A stretch of DNA of 64,000 bases, from the NCBI GenBank assembly GCA_922989275.2, contig OV277856.1:54321358-54385357 (forward strand). Reading direction: 5' to 3'. The notes under the pieces are model-generated. The model made no database searches. It saw nothing but the letters and a program-made list of their open reading frames with translations, and was not told where the DNA came from. The stretch is from Gari tellinella (Eukaryota; Mollusca; Bivalvia; Cardiida; Psammobiidae). This document shows, in pieces, positions 22,627-36,400 of the stretch. The translations under genes were made by a program, and so were the position numbers. How positions within the stretch are numbered: position 1 is the stretch's first letter; each line of letters begins with the position of its first letter.

Positions 22627-22840
22627 TTAACCCATTATCCCATTGCCTGTTTTTAGTGTTGAAGACTTTGGACCACTTAAAAGCAGGTTGAAAGTAAAGC
22701 AGAATGCTTTAAGCTACCATCTTCTAGAATATAGAAAATATTTCTTTCAGTACATATTCATGACTGTATACAGTGGAACTTTTTTTCTTCAGTGGAGATA
22801 TATATTGAAGGCGTAAAAAGTCATATCAATAGGGTTATAG
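22627..22840. mobile_element. D-type MITE, one arm deleted
   Basis: TTAACCCATTATCCCATTGC at the left. The core jumps from GTAAAGCAGAATGC straight to TTTAAGCTACCATCTTC, so most of the right arm is missing. Confidence 0.7.
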
Positions 22841-23101
22841 ATTAAACCTGTGCACAGCAACAGTTCATTGAGGAAGCATAGATATCATAGAAACCCTTAA
22901 AAGGATAAATTATCAAATGGATTCATCCTCTTCCTGACAAATGGCTAGTTTCTATTGACTCTCAACAGTTGTTGTCAAAGTAAGAAATAGAGTGCAGACC
23001 TATTTTCCACGTTCCTTCAGGAGCCCTCTGAAATAGGTCTTCGCTGTTTGCACAATAGGTTTATACCTAGTCTTGGATTGACAGGGTTAAATATATCTGA
23101 T
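22841..23101. repeat. E-like palindrome in intergenic sequence
   Basis: GTGCAGACCTATTTTCCACG / CTCTGAAATAGGTCTTCGCT at about 22992-23050. No clear termini. Confidence 0.5.
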
Positions 23102-24186
23102 TACAGTGGAAAATACGCTATTCCTACCCACTTTATGCGTTTCTTACGCATTTATTATCCGTTTTGTTAAACGCGTTTGCTAGCCATTTCGTTACCCGTT
23201 TCTTTACGCGTTTAAAAGAGCCCGGATGCCGGTCTTATACCGTTACCTTACCTTACTTCGTGAAAAATCAGACACCAACTTACTAAGCATATGATCTGGA
23301 GCAATGCTTGGATCCCGATCAGATGTCAAATTACTGAGTGTCTGCTTTGCATAAATGTTTGGATCCAGATCAGATGCTGAGTTACTATGATTATGAACAT
23401 GCGGAATTCCAAATAGCACGTGTGACATGCTGTTAGTTATCACAGGGCAGACCGCTATGAGTGTTGCGTAACAAACCGGACATGGGGTAATAAAACTGCA
23501 GCTTATCAAAGTAAGTATCCTAATTGGGGTTGAAACCAAATAAACCAAACCATATCTGTGAGTATGTGTCAGTTATTATACTGTCTCATCAAAGTAAAAG
23601 ATATCTGTATAGTTCGAATACAGATGAGACTCCCATAACTCGGCATTTCATCTAGAGCCAAACTGAAAAAATGAAATCAAAACCGTATGCTTCAATTCTT
23701 GGCTGTAAAACATAAGAACCGAACTACTCGGCGTCCCATCTACATCCAAATCGCTAGTGTTAAACTATTATGAAAAGTAATTGGGTTTATTCAAAGCTGT
23801 CAGATGCTATGCCAATCTATACAGCTAGGCGTCTGATCTGGATTCAAACAGTTTGCAAAGAAATCAACATGGAAGGAATTATTCTAATAAATATCAAACA
23901 GAAAGAATCTGGTTCAGACGCCGAGTCACTCAGCATTATGATCGAGATTAAAACTGTCTAAATTTATATAATTTCTCGAATAACGGCAATCATCGATAAG
24001 ATCCGAAATCTCCACGTGAAACGGAAAACTGATCCACCAATCGCAACATCTCTGGTATAATCGTTTATTAACGCGTTTAAACTGGGTAAAATCGTTAGGT
24101 GTTAACCGTTTGTTAACCTTTCACTATGCGTTTCTTACGCATACATAAACGCGTAAATGGGTAGGAATAGCGTATTTACCACTGTA
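23102..24186. mobile_element. TA-flanked 1.1-kb non-autonomous DNA transposon
   Basis: TACAGTGGAAAATACGCTAT at the left, AATAGCGTATTTACCACTGT plus A at the right. Subterminal TTTCTTACGCAT and AAACGCGTT repeats occur at both ends. The interior has A/N-like text (GGATCCCGATCAGATG). No transposase frame; a 101-codon minus-strand frame (23243-23548) is not recognisable. Confidence 0.78.
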
Positions 24187-24393
24187 TTTACTACATAACA
24201 GAAGTGATGCACAAAGCTCACACAGGAGTTCTTTTGCATTAATTATACTTCTATTTTGCATCATGGTCACAGTCATAATGAATAGTCACTCAACACATGC
24301 TTGATCAATAAAAAAATTAACAAATTCATAAAATAGTGGGTATCATAAGCTTAGGCACCTTGATAATATAATTTCTTTACATAAAAATAACAA

Positions 24394-26028
24394 AACAAGA
24401 GGGCCATGGCCCACAAGTCGCTCACCTGAGAACATTGCACCTAAGCTGACTGGGCAAAACAATATCGTGATATATATAGCTATAAAAAGAGTTTTAAAGG
24501 TTTTTCCTATATAAGTCTATATAAAACTGATAAGCCTTGGGGCAGGACCAAATTTGATCAAAGGGTCATAATTTTAACAATCTTGGTAGAGGACCATAAT
24601 GCAAAGTTACAGGTCAAATATAAATGATCTGGGCCTTACAGTTTCAGAGAAGAAGTTTTTTTAAAGGTTTTCCTATGAAAAACTAATAAGTCGAGGGTGG
24701 GGCCATTTTTGGCACGGGGGTCATTATTTGAACAATCTTGGTAGAGGATCACAAGGCAAAGCTATGTGACAAATATTAAAGAACTGGGCCTTACAGTTTC
24801 AGAGAAGAAGAAATTTAAAGGTTTTCCTATATAAGTCTATGTAAAACTGATAAGCACCGGGGCGAGGCCAATTTTGACCCGGGGTCATAATTTGAACAAT
24901 CATGGAAGAGGACTACAAGGCAAAGCTATATTTCAAATATAAATGATCTGGGCCTTACAGTTTCAGAGAAGAAGATTTTTAAAGATTTTCCTATGAAAAA
25001 CTGATAAGCCCAAGGGCGGGCCATTTTTGGCCCAGGGGTCATAAGCTGAACAGTCTTGGTAGAAGACCATAAGGCAAAGCTACATGTCAAATTTGAAAGA
25101 TCTGGGCCTTACAGTTTCAGATAAGAAGATTTTTAAAGATTTTCCTATATAACTCTATGTAAAACTGATAAGCCCCTGGGCGGGGCCAATTTTGACCCGG
25201 GGGTCATAATTTGAACAATCATGGAAGAGGACTACAAGGCAAAGCTATATTTCAAATATAAATGATCTGGGCCATACAGTTTCAGAGAAGAAGAATTTTA
25301 AAGGTTTTCTGAAGAAAAACTGATAAGCCCAAGGGCGGGGCCATTTTTGGCCCAGGGGTCATAATTTGAACAATCTTGGTAGAGGGCCATTAGGCAAAGC
25401 TATATGTCAAATTTTAAAGATCTAGGCCTCACAGTTTCAGAGAAGAAGATTTTTAAAGGTTTTCCTATATAACTCTATGTAAAACTGATAAGCCCGGGGG
25501 CGGGGCCAATTTTGACCCGGGGGTCATAATTTGAACAATCTAGGTAGAGGACCATAAGGCAAAGCTAATTGTCAAATATTAATGATCTAGGCCATACAGT
25601 TTCAGAGAAGAAGATTTTCAAAGGTTTTCCTAAGAAAAACTGATAAGCCCTGGGGCGGGGCCATTTTTGGCCCCAGGGTCAAAATTTGAACAATCTTGGT
25701 AGAATATCATTAGGTCATGATACAAACCAAATATCAAAGGTCTGGGCCTTTTGGTTTCTGAGAAGAAGATTTTTAAAGATTTTCTTATGCATTAAAAGTT
25801 GTCTATACGGTCATGTTAGAAAATCTGGTCCCAAAGCAAGGGAATAACTCTAGCCAAAATCTTTGAACAACATTTCGCTCCCCCTTGTCACTGATGCTTC
25901 TGACAAAGTTTGGTTGAAATCGGGTCAGTGGTTTCTGAGGAGATGTTGTTTGAAAGTGTGGACGGACGACGGACGGAATGGTATCACAATAGCTCATCCT
26001 GAGCCCAAGGCTCAGGTGAGCTAAAAAA
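24394..26028. mobile_element. G-type element, longest copy
   Basis: Starts AACAAGAGGGCCATGGCCCA, then GTCGCTCACCTGAG. Ends AGCTCATCCTGAGCC / GGCTCAGGTGAGCTAAAAAA. About eight units of 130-150 bp, alternating between two sub-types, contain GGGTCATAATTTGAACAATC, GGCAAAGCTATATG and CAGTTTCAGAGAAGAAGATT. A GACGGACGACGGACG tract precedes the end hairpin. Confidence 0.8.
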
Positions 26029-26242
26029 CGGTTCAATAGACGCTTAATAAAATAATTGGAAGACTAGATTTTAAAAGATTTAAATTAAAAGAGGTAAAAG
26101 TTTATTGCTGTGTAATATTAGCCTTTACCATGCTGTTGGTAAACTTTTGCTAATGTTGTAAACAGTTCGAATAAAATGACGAGTAACCTGGTGTATGTCT
26201 CGTCTATACTGAAACTTTGATGAAATTTTTTTTTAAAAGTAA

Positions 26243-26440
26243 TGAAGAGCTTCAGATATAAGAAGTATTTCAAAAACTTAAATCTTTATTTCTGCATTAA
26301 ACCCTATGGTGTCACTACTTATTAGAAACGTGTTTTCAAGACCATTCTAATGAGTATGTAGTAACATCATATGATTTGGTGCTGAAATGAGTGAGAAAAG
26401 GTATTTGTTCAGTTGACTCCCCCTTATCTGGAACCCTTGT
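26243..26440. mobile_element. F-type MITE
   Basis: GCTTCAGATATAAGAAG at the left, CCCCCTTATCTGGAACC at the right. Centre ATTAGAAACGTG / ACCATTCTAATGAGTA. Confidence 0.68.
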
Positions 26441-26452
26441 AATGGATGATAC

Positions 26453-26675
26453 TACAGTGGAGAATCTGTTATTCTTTCCCGTTTAAACGCAAACGTACGC
26501 AAACGCAAAGCACTAAAACGTAGAAAAGAACAACTTTTGGACAATTCTGATAATTCTTGTTTATCTTGGTGGCAAACAGTTTGGAGCCTGATCAGACTCC
26601 AAACTGTTTGCACTGCAAATAATAGTTTTAGCGTAAACGCGTTTATTGGGAAAGAATAACAGATTCTCCACTGTA
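26453..26675. mobile_element. A-type MITE in the TMEM104 3' flank, palindrome core deleted
   Basis: TA-flanked, ends intact. The central palindrome is reduced to GGAGCCTGATCAGACTCCAA. It ends 60 nt downstream of the TMEM104 stop and, on the minus strand, supplies AATAAA at 26647-26642, a candidate polyadenylation signal for the gene. Confidence 0.85.
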
Positions 26676-26735
26676 TCTCTGAGAATTAGTGCAGACAAGA
26701 AATCTGCAGATGAAAAAGGCTAAATATGTTAAAGG

Positions 26736-27496
26736 TTATCTGTATATATGGTTTACAGTTACAAAAATCATACAAAGAACAGCCCATATACATACAAAAA
26801 ATACCCACCCTTTACCCTTGAATGGAGAGGCGTGTATGTTTGGTTGTGGGAACAAGGAATCACTCTGCTTCCGAGCACAGTAAACAAGCAGGGCTGGTAC
26901 TAGGTACTGGATCCCTGTACCAGCATAGGAACCAGTGATACCCACCAGCAGCTCTACTTGATTTGTACCAACAGCAATTGCAAATGGTGGAATAAGTGCT
27001 AAGAGAGGAAAAACTAACCGATCTATATACCAGTTATATGGCTTTAAGGGATTGTGCAGTAATGCTTTCAGGTTGTTCCGTAGTGTTATGGAGATAATTG
27101 GAAAGTTTGTACTCAGAGTGAACACAGGGAACAGGGCTAGAAAGTATTCTATAAATGCTACACCGGTTACACTAGGGGAATCACCACAGGCATTGGGTAG
27201 AAAGTTTAATGTATACACGTCATTCATATCATTACTTGAGAAGGTAAAGATTCCTGTGAACGAGACTAGAAGGTAAAACAACAAAATCAACACAAAATCA
27301 CAGGCAAGAAGTGGAAACAGTTTGGACTTGTTCTTGATTGGTGTGATAAGGGATGGTAGAGAATGATGGCACATGAAGGAGTAGACACACACTCCAAATA
27401 AATCGGGCACGCCCTTGATGTCAGCGGGCTTTGGATGACCTTCACCTTTCTTCTTGACTAGCTGTATCATTGCTAAGACAATCATCATTGCAAAAG
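26736..27496 (-). CDS. TMEM104: TMEM104 coding exon 10 (residues 246-498) and stop codon
   Basis: The longest exon (761 nt), encoding about six membrane helices with blocks DLFGVCVYSFMCHHSLPSL, LFPVFTLSTNFPIISITLRN, VGITGSYAGTGIQYLVPALL and a C-terminal helix ending VNHIYR. The true 5' boundary is the CAG acceptor at 27499-27497. The frame stays open upstream to a spurious Met at 27521. Confidence 0.96.
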
Positions 27497-30400
27497 CTGA
27501 AAAACAGAGATCAGTAATCATCAGGGGCCCCTTTCATAAAACTTTGTAGAACAAAAATGGTTGTAAGTCAAAACTTTAAAATATATTTAATTTCTAATTT
27601 CTCTATATAATCCTGTCTTGTGCCATCTCTTTGGAATCGTCTTTTCAAGATGTCACAAGACGGGATTTGATGGAGAAATAAATAATAATTGAGACGTTTA
27701 TAATCTGACTTACAACATTTGTTGTAAGAAATTTTAGCCCTAGTGCTCTAGATAAGAGTGGCTAAACTGAACAAAATACATTTTCTCCTTACTGTCAGCT
27801 TCAAATCCTATTGTGTAACATTTGATTAGAATCTCCTGGAAGAGACAATTCTAATGAGTAGTAAAATGCAGGGATGAAGATTTTAGATTTTGAATTACTC
27901 CCCTTATCTGGAGAATCATTATTCATAGAGATGTGTGAGACAGGAGTTCATTAGGTTTTAAGAAACTTTAACAAGTTTAATATTTCAAAGGTTATATTGT
28001 TATATGTTGAAAATCTAATGTGGCAGTTTCTACAATTTCTATAGTAAATACATTAATCTGTTCATATTATTCAATGTCAAAGCTTTATAATCCGTGACAT
28101 AATCTTAACACATTACCCCATAAATACACCTTCAATTTATTCTTCCACTCAAGAAAATAATTCCACTTTATACAGTTAAAAATATTCATCATAAGAAATA
28201 TTTTACATATCATAGCAGATGGTAACTTAAAGCAGGCTGCAATTACTTTCAATGTGCTTTAAGTGGTCACCTGTCTTTAAAACAAGAATCAGGTTATGGA
28301 GTAATGGGTTATTATGACTTCATGCTCTTGATGCTCAATGCTTATGTCTGATTTACAAGAAAAACAATAAGTTTTACCCATTACCCCATTGACTGTTTTA
28401 AGTTTTAAAACAGTTGACCATTTTAAAGAAGGTTGAAATTAAAGCAGAATGTGCCTTAAGGCTCATTCTGCTTTATTTTCAGTCTGTTTTAACCCTTTAC
28501 CTCATAGCCTGCTTCTAGTTTTGACAGGTGGCCATTTAAAGCAGGTGGTAAATGTTCATGAGGGTATAAACTGGAACTATTTTCTTCAGCAGAGGAATAA
28601 ATTAAATACGCTAAAAGTCGCTTCTATCGCGGAAAGGGTTAAACTATCATCTGTAGGATATTGACAATATTTCTTACGGTACATTTTCATGACTGTAGAA
28701 ATTGGATATATTTACTTTAGAATTGCTGAAATGTGCTGTTGAATAACTTACCTATCCATCTCGAAACAGTTGTTACCAGCTGTAAATATTTCGTCTTTTG
28801 AACATTAAAAAACGTGAAACCACCCAAACACAAGAAAAAACCCACCTGAAAATAAAAAATAGTAGAATCTAACTATGCTGTAACATTTATTTGAACTCAG
28901 TACTTGAACAGTAAATTTTTTCAAAATTTGAGATCATTAACAAAAGTATTGTGCTGCTACTGAAGACATGAAGTTCTTTTTCTAGTTTTGAAGACAGGTT
29001 ACCATTTAAAGCAGAAAGTGTCTTTCTGCTTAATTTCCAACATGCTTTTTAAGTTAAAGTCTGCTAGGATATGGAAAATATTTCTTGTGTATAGGGCCTA
29101 AGGTTTCCCGACCGACCCTATTTTTTACCTCCGACCCTAAAGTTTTTAAAGAAAAATATAAAAAAAAAATAAAAATTTTAAGGGGAAAGTTTTTTGGTGA
29201 GGGGAAAAAGATACGGGAGGGGAAGGGGCCGTTATTCGGCGCCTGTTACATAAGGAGAAAAGCCGTGTATTAAAAGCAAACACACATTTTTTTAAAGTAT
29301 AATATTTATTTGATAAAATGGTTTTCAGATTGAAACAAGAACTATAAGCCCATCCTTTGATTGTAAAAAAAAATCCGCATAAATACCCTATATAAAAACT
29401 TTTTCCTACCGACCTAGCTACCCTAAAATTTTGAGAGGGTGAAACCAGAAACACACATATTTTCTTTTTAGGCCTAAAATGAAACCAATAAATTAAAAGC
29501 TCTAAAAGGCGGTTCTATTGAGACATGGGTTAACTCCTTCCTCCCTGAAACTTTCAATGGACAATTCCAGTTTCCATTTTAGTCTAGTACATTTCTGGCT
29601 TTTAAGGGTTGTTTTTGTCCATTTTTTGCATTATGACAAACAGTGAAGACCCTGATCAGAGGGCTCCTTTCAGAGTCCTCTGATCTGGGTCTTCACTGTT
29701 TGCACAGGACAAGTGTACTATTCACATGTACACTGTTTGAAAAGGACGCCTATATGCGGGACTAGGGTTCAAAGGGTTAAATTAAAGTAGTCTATTTTTA
29801 TTTTGGAATCAACTTCATTGGAGGCAATGCTGGCACAATTGAATATATGTGCAGTGGATTTGTCTCCCTTTACCTAACCAAATTTTTTTGCACTAGGTTC
29901 AAACAGTATTGTCATAGATACTTTCCCATGTGTTTTCATTCATTATTAATGAACACAATTTCAGGGATGCCATATCTCTTGGATGTTCCCGAAGCCTTCA
30001 GTTTTTTATCATAGAAGATGGTAGCTGTCTGGGTAAATATACCTTTGTTAGCAGTGTCTCAAGAACGTTCACTATGGAAGATGGTAGCTGTTTTAAGTAG
30101 TCATGTGTCTTCGAAACTAGAAACAGACTATGGGGTAAAGGTACGATTGTGAAAGTCGCATTTGAAAAATTGAAAGTTTGAAATATTAGGATTTTTATTA
30201 TCAACTTATGGCAGCCCTGCAATTTTGATTTTAATTTGCATAAAAACCTTTTGTGAATGCAAAGGGACATAATTTAGCATGATTTTGTCTGCAAACTTTA
30301 TGACAATCTAGAGATAGTTTGGCTGTAAATATCAAGACTACAAGCAGGGCTCCAGATAAGAGGGAGTAAACTGAACTAATCCAACATTTTCTCACTTATT

Positions 30401-33400
30401 TCAGCACCAAATTATGTGGTGTAACTACTAATTGGAATCGTCTCGAAGTAATTTATGAGTAGTAACACCAAAACACCCTATATAAAAGAAATAATGGTTT
30501 TAGTTTTTGAATTACCGCCCTTATCTGGAGCCCAAAAGAGCCATTATCTTTTCAGGATATAAGGTGTTGATGTAACCCATTTATTCCAAGATATTGCAAT
30601 AATATTACCCTCTGGGCTTGCTGGAAGATTTCATTATACAGTCCAAACTCGTTAATCCAAACTCGCTTAAACCGAAATTCTCGTTAAACCAAATTTTTCT
30701 CCTGGTCCCGATTTTCCCCCTTCTTATTCTATATAAATCAACTCCGCTTTATCCAAATTTCGTTTATCCAAATTTTCCGTTAATCCGAAGTAATTATCTT
30801 GTCCCTTTGAAAAGACTTACCCTCAAATTGACACGCTTAATCCGAAGTGCAATTTTCACACCTCGATCCGGTGTCAGACTGGTCATAATTACCCGAGACC
30901 ATACCCTCGCCAAACACTCGCGAAAACTAATTACACCGCCTAAAGACTGTACACAATGTTTGCAGTATTGGCCATTTAAACACATTTGTATCCAATAGTA
31001 ACTGTAGAGATCTTTAAAAACACAAGCGGAAGGTGTTGACATACGTTGCTCAAATGTTTGTAACAATATTCTTCTTTGCGATATATTGAGATAGCTACTT
31101 CACTTTGAACGTTGTGTGTACATGTACGTATGTAAATCGTTTACAAATGCGAAAAAAGTATTATCGCCGTTTTTCGAAGTTTCAAGCTATTCTTACGATT
31201 AAATATTTATGACATAAATGTATTTGATAAATTATAATGTATTTCAGGATTTGTGTTATCAAAACCGTTGTCGTAAAACGTGCCGTTTTGTTTATGTACA
31301 TGTATGTGTGTAATGTCTTTATGTATACACATATGGGTACTGACGCGGCATATGTCCGTAAGTAGCAGAGAGTAAACAAAGGTTTGTGTTTAGTTGGTTT
31401 CATTAACTGGATTATGGGATTAAACAAAGTTATCAAATTTAAAGCACATCATTATTATTGCATAAGTATTAAACCAAAACAAAAAAAAATACTTTTATTA
31501 CGTATATGCATTAACTGAAAAGAAATATTACGGGAAGGACACCCTATCAAAAAAACGATGACCGGAGATGACAAAGTTGATACAAGATAAATGTAATCGA
31601 TCCAATCGCTTAATTCGTACTCCCGTTAATCCGAATTATTTTTCTTGGTCCCATGAAATTCGGATTAACAAGTGTGGACTGTAGATGAACAAGGGTGGTC
31701 TAAAGATAGTAAAGTGTTTGTCCATGTAGCACAACATATCATACGAAATAGCAAACATTACAGACCTCATTGAGATGCCACATAACACAGCATCTAATTA
31801 GGATCTAAACTGTCTGACAATGTCTTCGTTTATAACTCAATAGACACTAGGCTTAACCCTTTACTCCATAGCCTGTTTCTAGCTTTGAAGATAGATGACT
31901 ACTTAAAGCAGGTTGAAAGTAAAGCAGAATGTGCCTAAAGGCACATTCTACTTTACTTCAAGCCTGCTTTAAGCCACCGTCTGTTAGAATATAGAATTTA
32001 ACTCAAGTATGATGCTTATTCATAACTGTATAAATTGAAACTATTTTATTCACTAGAGGATCAAAATAGAGGTGTTAAAAGGCGTATCTATAGGGTAATG
32101 GTTAAACTGGGTAATCAAAATACAGTAAAAACTCTATTCTACGAACTCGCGTTTGAGTCACGTTTTAACTTTGAAATACGGGTATGTTCGACTTAAAAGA
32201 GATCGACTTATCAAAATTAAACTTACGAAATACGGGTAAGATTGGTTTAAGCGAGTTTGTAGTATCTTATAATAACTTACTACAGATAATCTATACATGG
32301 TCATTCTGGATAGTGTGGACCCTGACCAGCAGAGGTCGCTGTCTGTGAGTTTGGCATCACATTGTTCCATTGTACTGTTCCCTGTTCCATTGACTATCAC
32401 ATGTGGTGCTTTGTGGGTACTGTAACAACAAACAAAACTTACTAGTTAACCCAAATGTCAATCCCACAGGTAAGAGGAGTATTTCAACAAGGGCCACTAT
32501 GGCCCTAAATCGCTCACCTGGTTCACCATGTAAAATTAACCTATAGTGACCTAGATTATGACTGGACATGACCCACAATCAACCTTTAGAGTGTTAACAA
32601 GATTTTTCTATAATTTGACCTAGTGACCTAGCTTTTGACCAGACACAATCCACATTTGATTTTGACCCAGATTTGAAGTAGGCAAACATTCTGAAAATAT
32701 TTCATTCAGATCTAACGAGATGTGTAGCCTTTAGAGGGTTAACAAAGTTTTTCTATGATTTGTGACCTAGTTTTTGACCCAACATGACCCATATTCGAAA
32801 TTGACCTAGATATCAATTGGGCAAACATTCTAACTAAGTTACATTAAAATCCAATACGATTTGTAGCCTCTAGAGTGTAACAAAGTTTTTCTATGATTTG
32901 ACCTAGTGACCTAGTTTTTACCTGGGCATGACCCACATTCGAACTTGACCTAGATTTCAGCAAGACAAACATTTTAATCAAGTTTTATAAAGATCCATTG
33001 AGATTTGTAGCCTCTAGAGTGTTAACGAGGTTTTTCTATGATTTGACCTAGTGACCTAGTTTTTGACCTGACATGACCCACATTCGAACTTGACCTAGAT
33101 ATCAATGAGGAAAACATTCTGACCAAGTTTCACGAAGATCCATTGAGATCTGTAGCCTCTAGAGTGTTAACGAGGTTTTTCTATGATTTGACCTAGTGAC
33201 CTAGTTTTTGACCGGACATGACCCACATTCGAACTTGACCTAGATTTCATCAACGAGGCAAACATTCTGACCAAGTTTCATTAAGATCCATTGAGAGTTG
33301 TAGCCTCTAGAGTGTTAACAAGGTTTTTCTATGATTTGACCTATTGACCTAGTTTTTGACCGGACATGACCCACATTCAAACTTGACCTAGATTTCATCA

Positions 33401-36400
33401 AGACAAACATTGTCATGAAGTTTCATGAAGATCTGATGAAATTTGTAGGCACTAGAGTGTTAACGAACAAATGTGAACAGACAGACGGACGGACGTTCTT
33501 ACGCTACGATACTTATGTGGCTATTTTCTATTGTTTTCTCTTGCGTGGCTAGCCACACAAGAGACAATTTCTTTTTGCTCTAACTTGGAATAGAATGATC
33601 TGGAGGCTAACCCTACCCCTAACCCTATGTCCCACAACTGGCCAGGTTAATGTCACAAGAAATGGCCAGGTTAATGTCACAAGAGACGGCCAGGTTAATG
33701 TTTTTCTATTATGGGGCTAAGAATTTTAGCCACATAAGTATCCTAGCGTAGGCACGGACGGACGGACAGACGACGGACATTCAGCGATCCTAAAAGCTCA
33801 CCTTGGCACTTCGTGCCAGGTGAGCTAAAAACTAAAATCCTCATCTCTGCATTAAACCTATAGTGTCACTACTTATTAGAATAGTCTCTTTGAGACGATT
33901 CTAATGACTCAAAATGAGTAGTAACACCATAGGTTTTGGTGCTGACAAAGTGAGAAAATGTTGGATTAGTTCAGTTTACTCTCTCTTATCTGGAGCTCTG
34001 CCAATGTTATACATCTACAGTAAAACCTCTCTATACCCACTAGTACATTTTGTTAATGATTTGGTGTTTAAGGCAGGTTACTGCTTAAACCAAGGTGACA
34101 GTAAAACAGAAAGCTCCTTTAAGATTTTTTTTTTGCATCTTAACCCTTTTCATGTTGAACAAGTTATCTTTATAAAAACAATACTGTTCACTTAAACAGT
34201 GTGGTTCTTTTTAAACTCCCATTAAAAACAGGCATATTATTATCATTTTGGTATGGTCTGTCCGTCTGTTTTCCTGGCTTGTGTGTTCGATAAATCAAAC
34301 ACTTTTTGTCAGTTTGGTATACGGTAAGTGAAAGTATTATCGGTCAATTCTCAATGCTTACGATGTGAATTAAATGCATTTGAACACTCCTTATAACTCC
34401 AGTTCCCTTTATTCAAACTTGAAATACAGGTAATGTAAACTTATACAAGCTGGTGTTATTGATTTTCAATTTAAAGACTTTTCCTCGGTCCATTGAGGGA
34501 CCCCCCCCCCCCCATTTGTTAGATAGGCGAGAAAAAGCGTGACCCAGATCTCAGTTGGTGTGAAATTACAGGTAAGTAATCTCAAGTTGTCTAGAGAGGC
34601 CCTCACATACTCACACTCAAGGGGTTTTTCAATGGGTTTTACTAACCAAACTAACAAATTTAAAGTACGGGCCTCACATGAAATGCTTGGATGAGTATAT
34701 TCCTAGACAAAATAGCAGTAAAGACCAAACTTACACATGCCTGCATGCTTTGATAGCTTGCTAGATGTTATGACCGAAAGGTCGTCAGAAGATGTAAGTT
34801 CAACTATTTAACCCATTACATGTACTTCATAGCCTCTTTCTAGTTTTGAAAACAGACCACCGTTAAGCTACCATATACCATCTGCAATGTTACATAAAAT
34901 ATGTTTCATGGTATATATTCATGACTATACAAAGTGAACAATTTTCTTCGATGTAGGAAAACATTAAAGGCATAAAAAGGAATATTTATAGAGTAATGGG
35001 TTTACGCTTTACCACATAGCCTGTTTCTAGTTCTGAAAATAGGTGACCATTTAAAGCATGTTAAAAGTAAAGCAGAATGTGCATTAAGGCACATTCTGCT
35101 TTACTTTCAACCTGCTTTTAACTATCACCTGCTAGAATATTGAAAATATTTCTTATAATTTATTTATTACTGTATTAATTGGAACTTTTTTCTTCAGTGG
35201 AGGAATAAAATAAGAGGCGTAAAAATGCGTATTTATGGGGTAATTGGTTAAGAGAAAAGTTTGTTTACCAGGCAATATCTCTGATAGACTTTGGCACTGC
35301 AGCGGCATATATAGCGAGATCTCCATACAAATACACAGCTATACACAAGTTGAACAACACAATCCCAGCTGTAACAAAGAACAAATATCTTATTGGTGTC
35401 AGTGGCACAAGCAAGAAATGAGGTATTAGTTCTGTGAAACCTCTCTAAAACCGAACAATTATAAAATCATATTTTTGGTCTCAAAACAGGTTGGTAGCGA
35501 TTGGCAGCAGGATAAAAGTAAGCTCCAACGAAGGCTTTCTGTCTTGCTTTTATCCTGCATTAAGAAGTCACCTGTCTATTGTGATCTTCCTTCTAAGTTC
35601 TTTCCGGGGGGCCTTCATGGCGTAGTGGTATAGTCACTGTGACTAACATCACTAAGCTCCTCACCGCTGTGAGTTCGAATCCCAGTGCAGTCATTCAGAT
35701 TTTTCATGTGGGGAAGCATTCCAGCTGGCTTGCGGAAGGTCAGTGGTTCTACCCAGTTACCTGAAACAGTGCATAAAGGGCTTATGGGGATGTCCTCCAC
35801 CAGTAATAAGATGGCCGTCGCGATATGACTGAAATACTGTTAAAAGTGACGTAAAATCATAACAAATCAAATCTAAGTTCTTTCCCAACACATGCCCAGT
35901 TTAGAGAGGTTTTACTGTTTTATTATGTTGATAAAAAGTCTACCAACAAAAACTAAAGATAGCACATCTAAATGTTTGAAGTCAGCACTGCTACAATAAA
36001 AGCATTACCTTAGTTTTGCTTCAAGACAAAAATGAGTAAAGAGATTTGTGCTTTACTTTCGAACAGTTTTAACCCTACACTGCCAACTTTTTCGTGAGAT
36101 TTTTACCCTTTTATTGTTGTCTGCTTCAATTTTGTTGTCTGCAATATTGTTTCAAAGTTAGAAAATAAGACAGTATGACTGAAGAAATTTCAAAACGAGT
36201 GTCAAACAATTTGGATCCTGATCAGACGCTGCGTTAGGATCCAAACTGTTTGCAAACACACTTTTAAGCATTTCAATGAGAGTGAAAGGGTTAAGTAAGT
36301 GCTTTACTGTTTTCAAAACTAGAAACAGGCTTTGGGGTTAAGGGATAAGTGGGAAAGAATACATGTAGTTTCTTTTCAAATCTAATGCACCACAGAAGAC

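Noticed and set aside
27052..27276. Plus-strand frame of 74 codons
   Set aside because: It is the antisense shadow of TMEM104 exon 10.
33613..33636. CCCTAACCC-like text suggesting interstitial telomeric repeats
   Set aside because: Only two imperfect units, and they are part of the H-type element body (shared with the copy at 18632).
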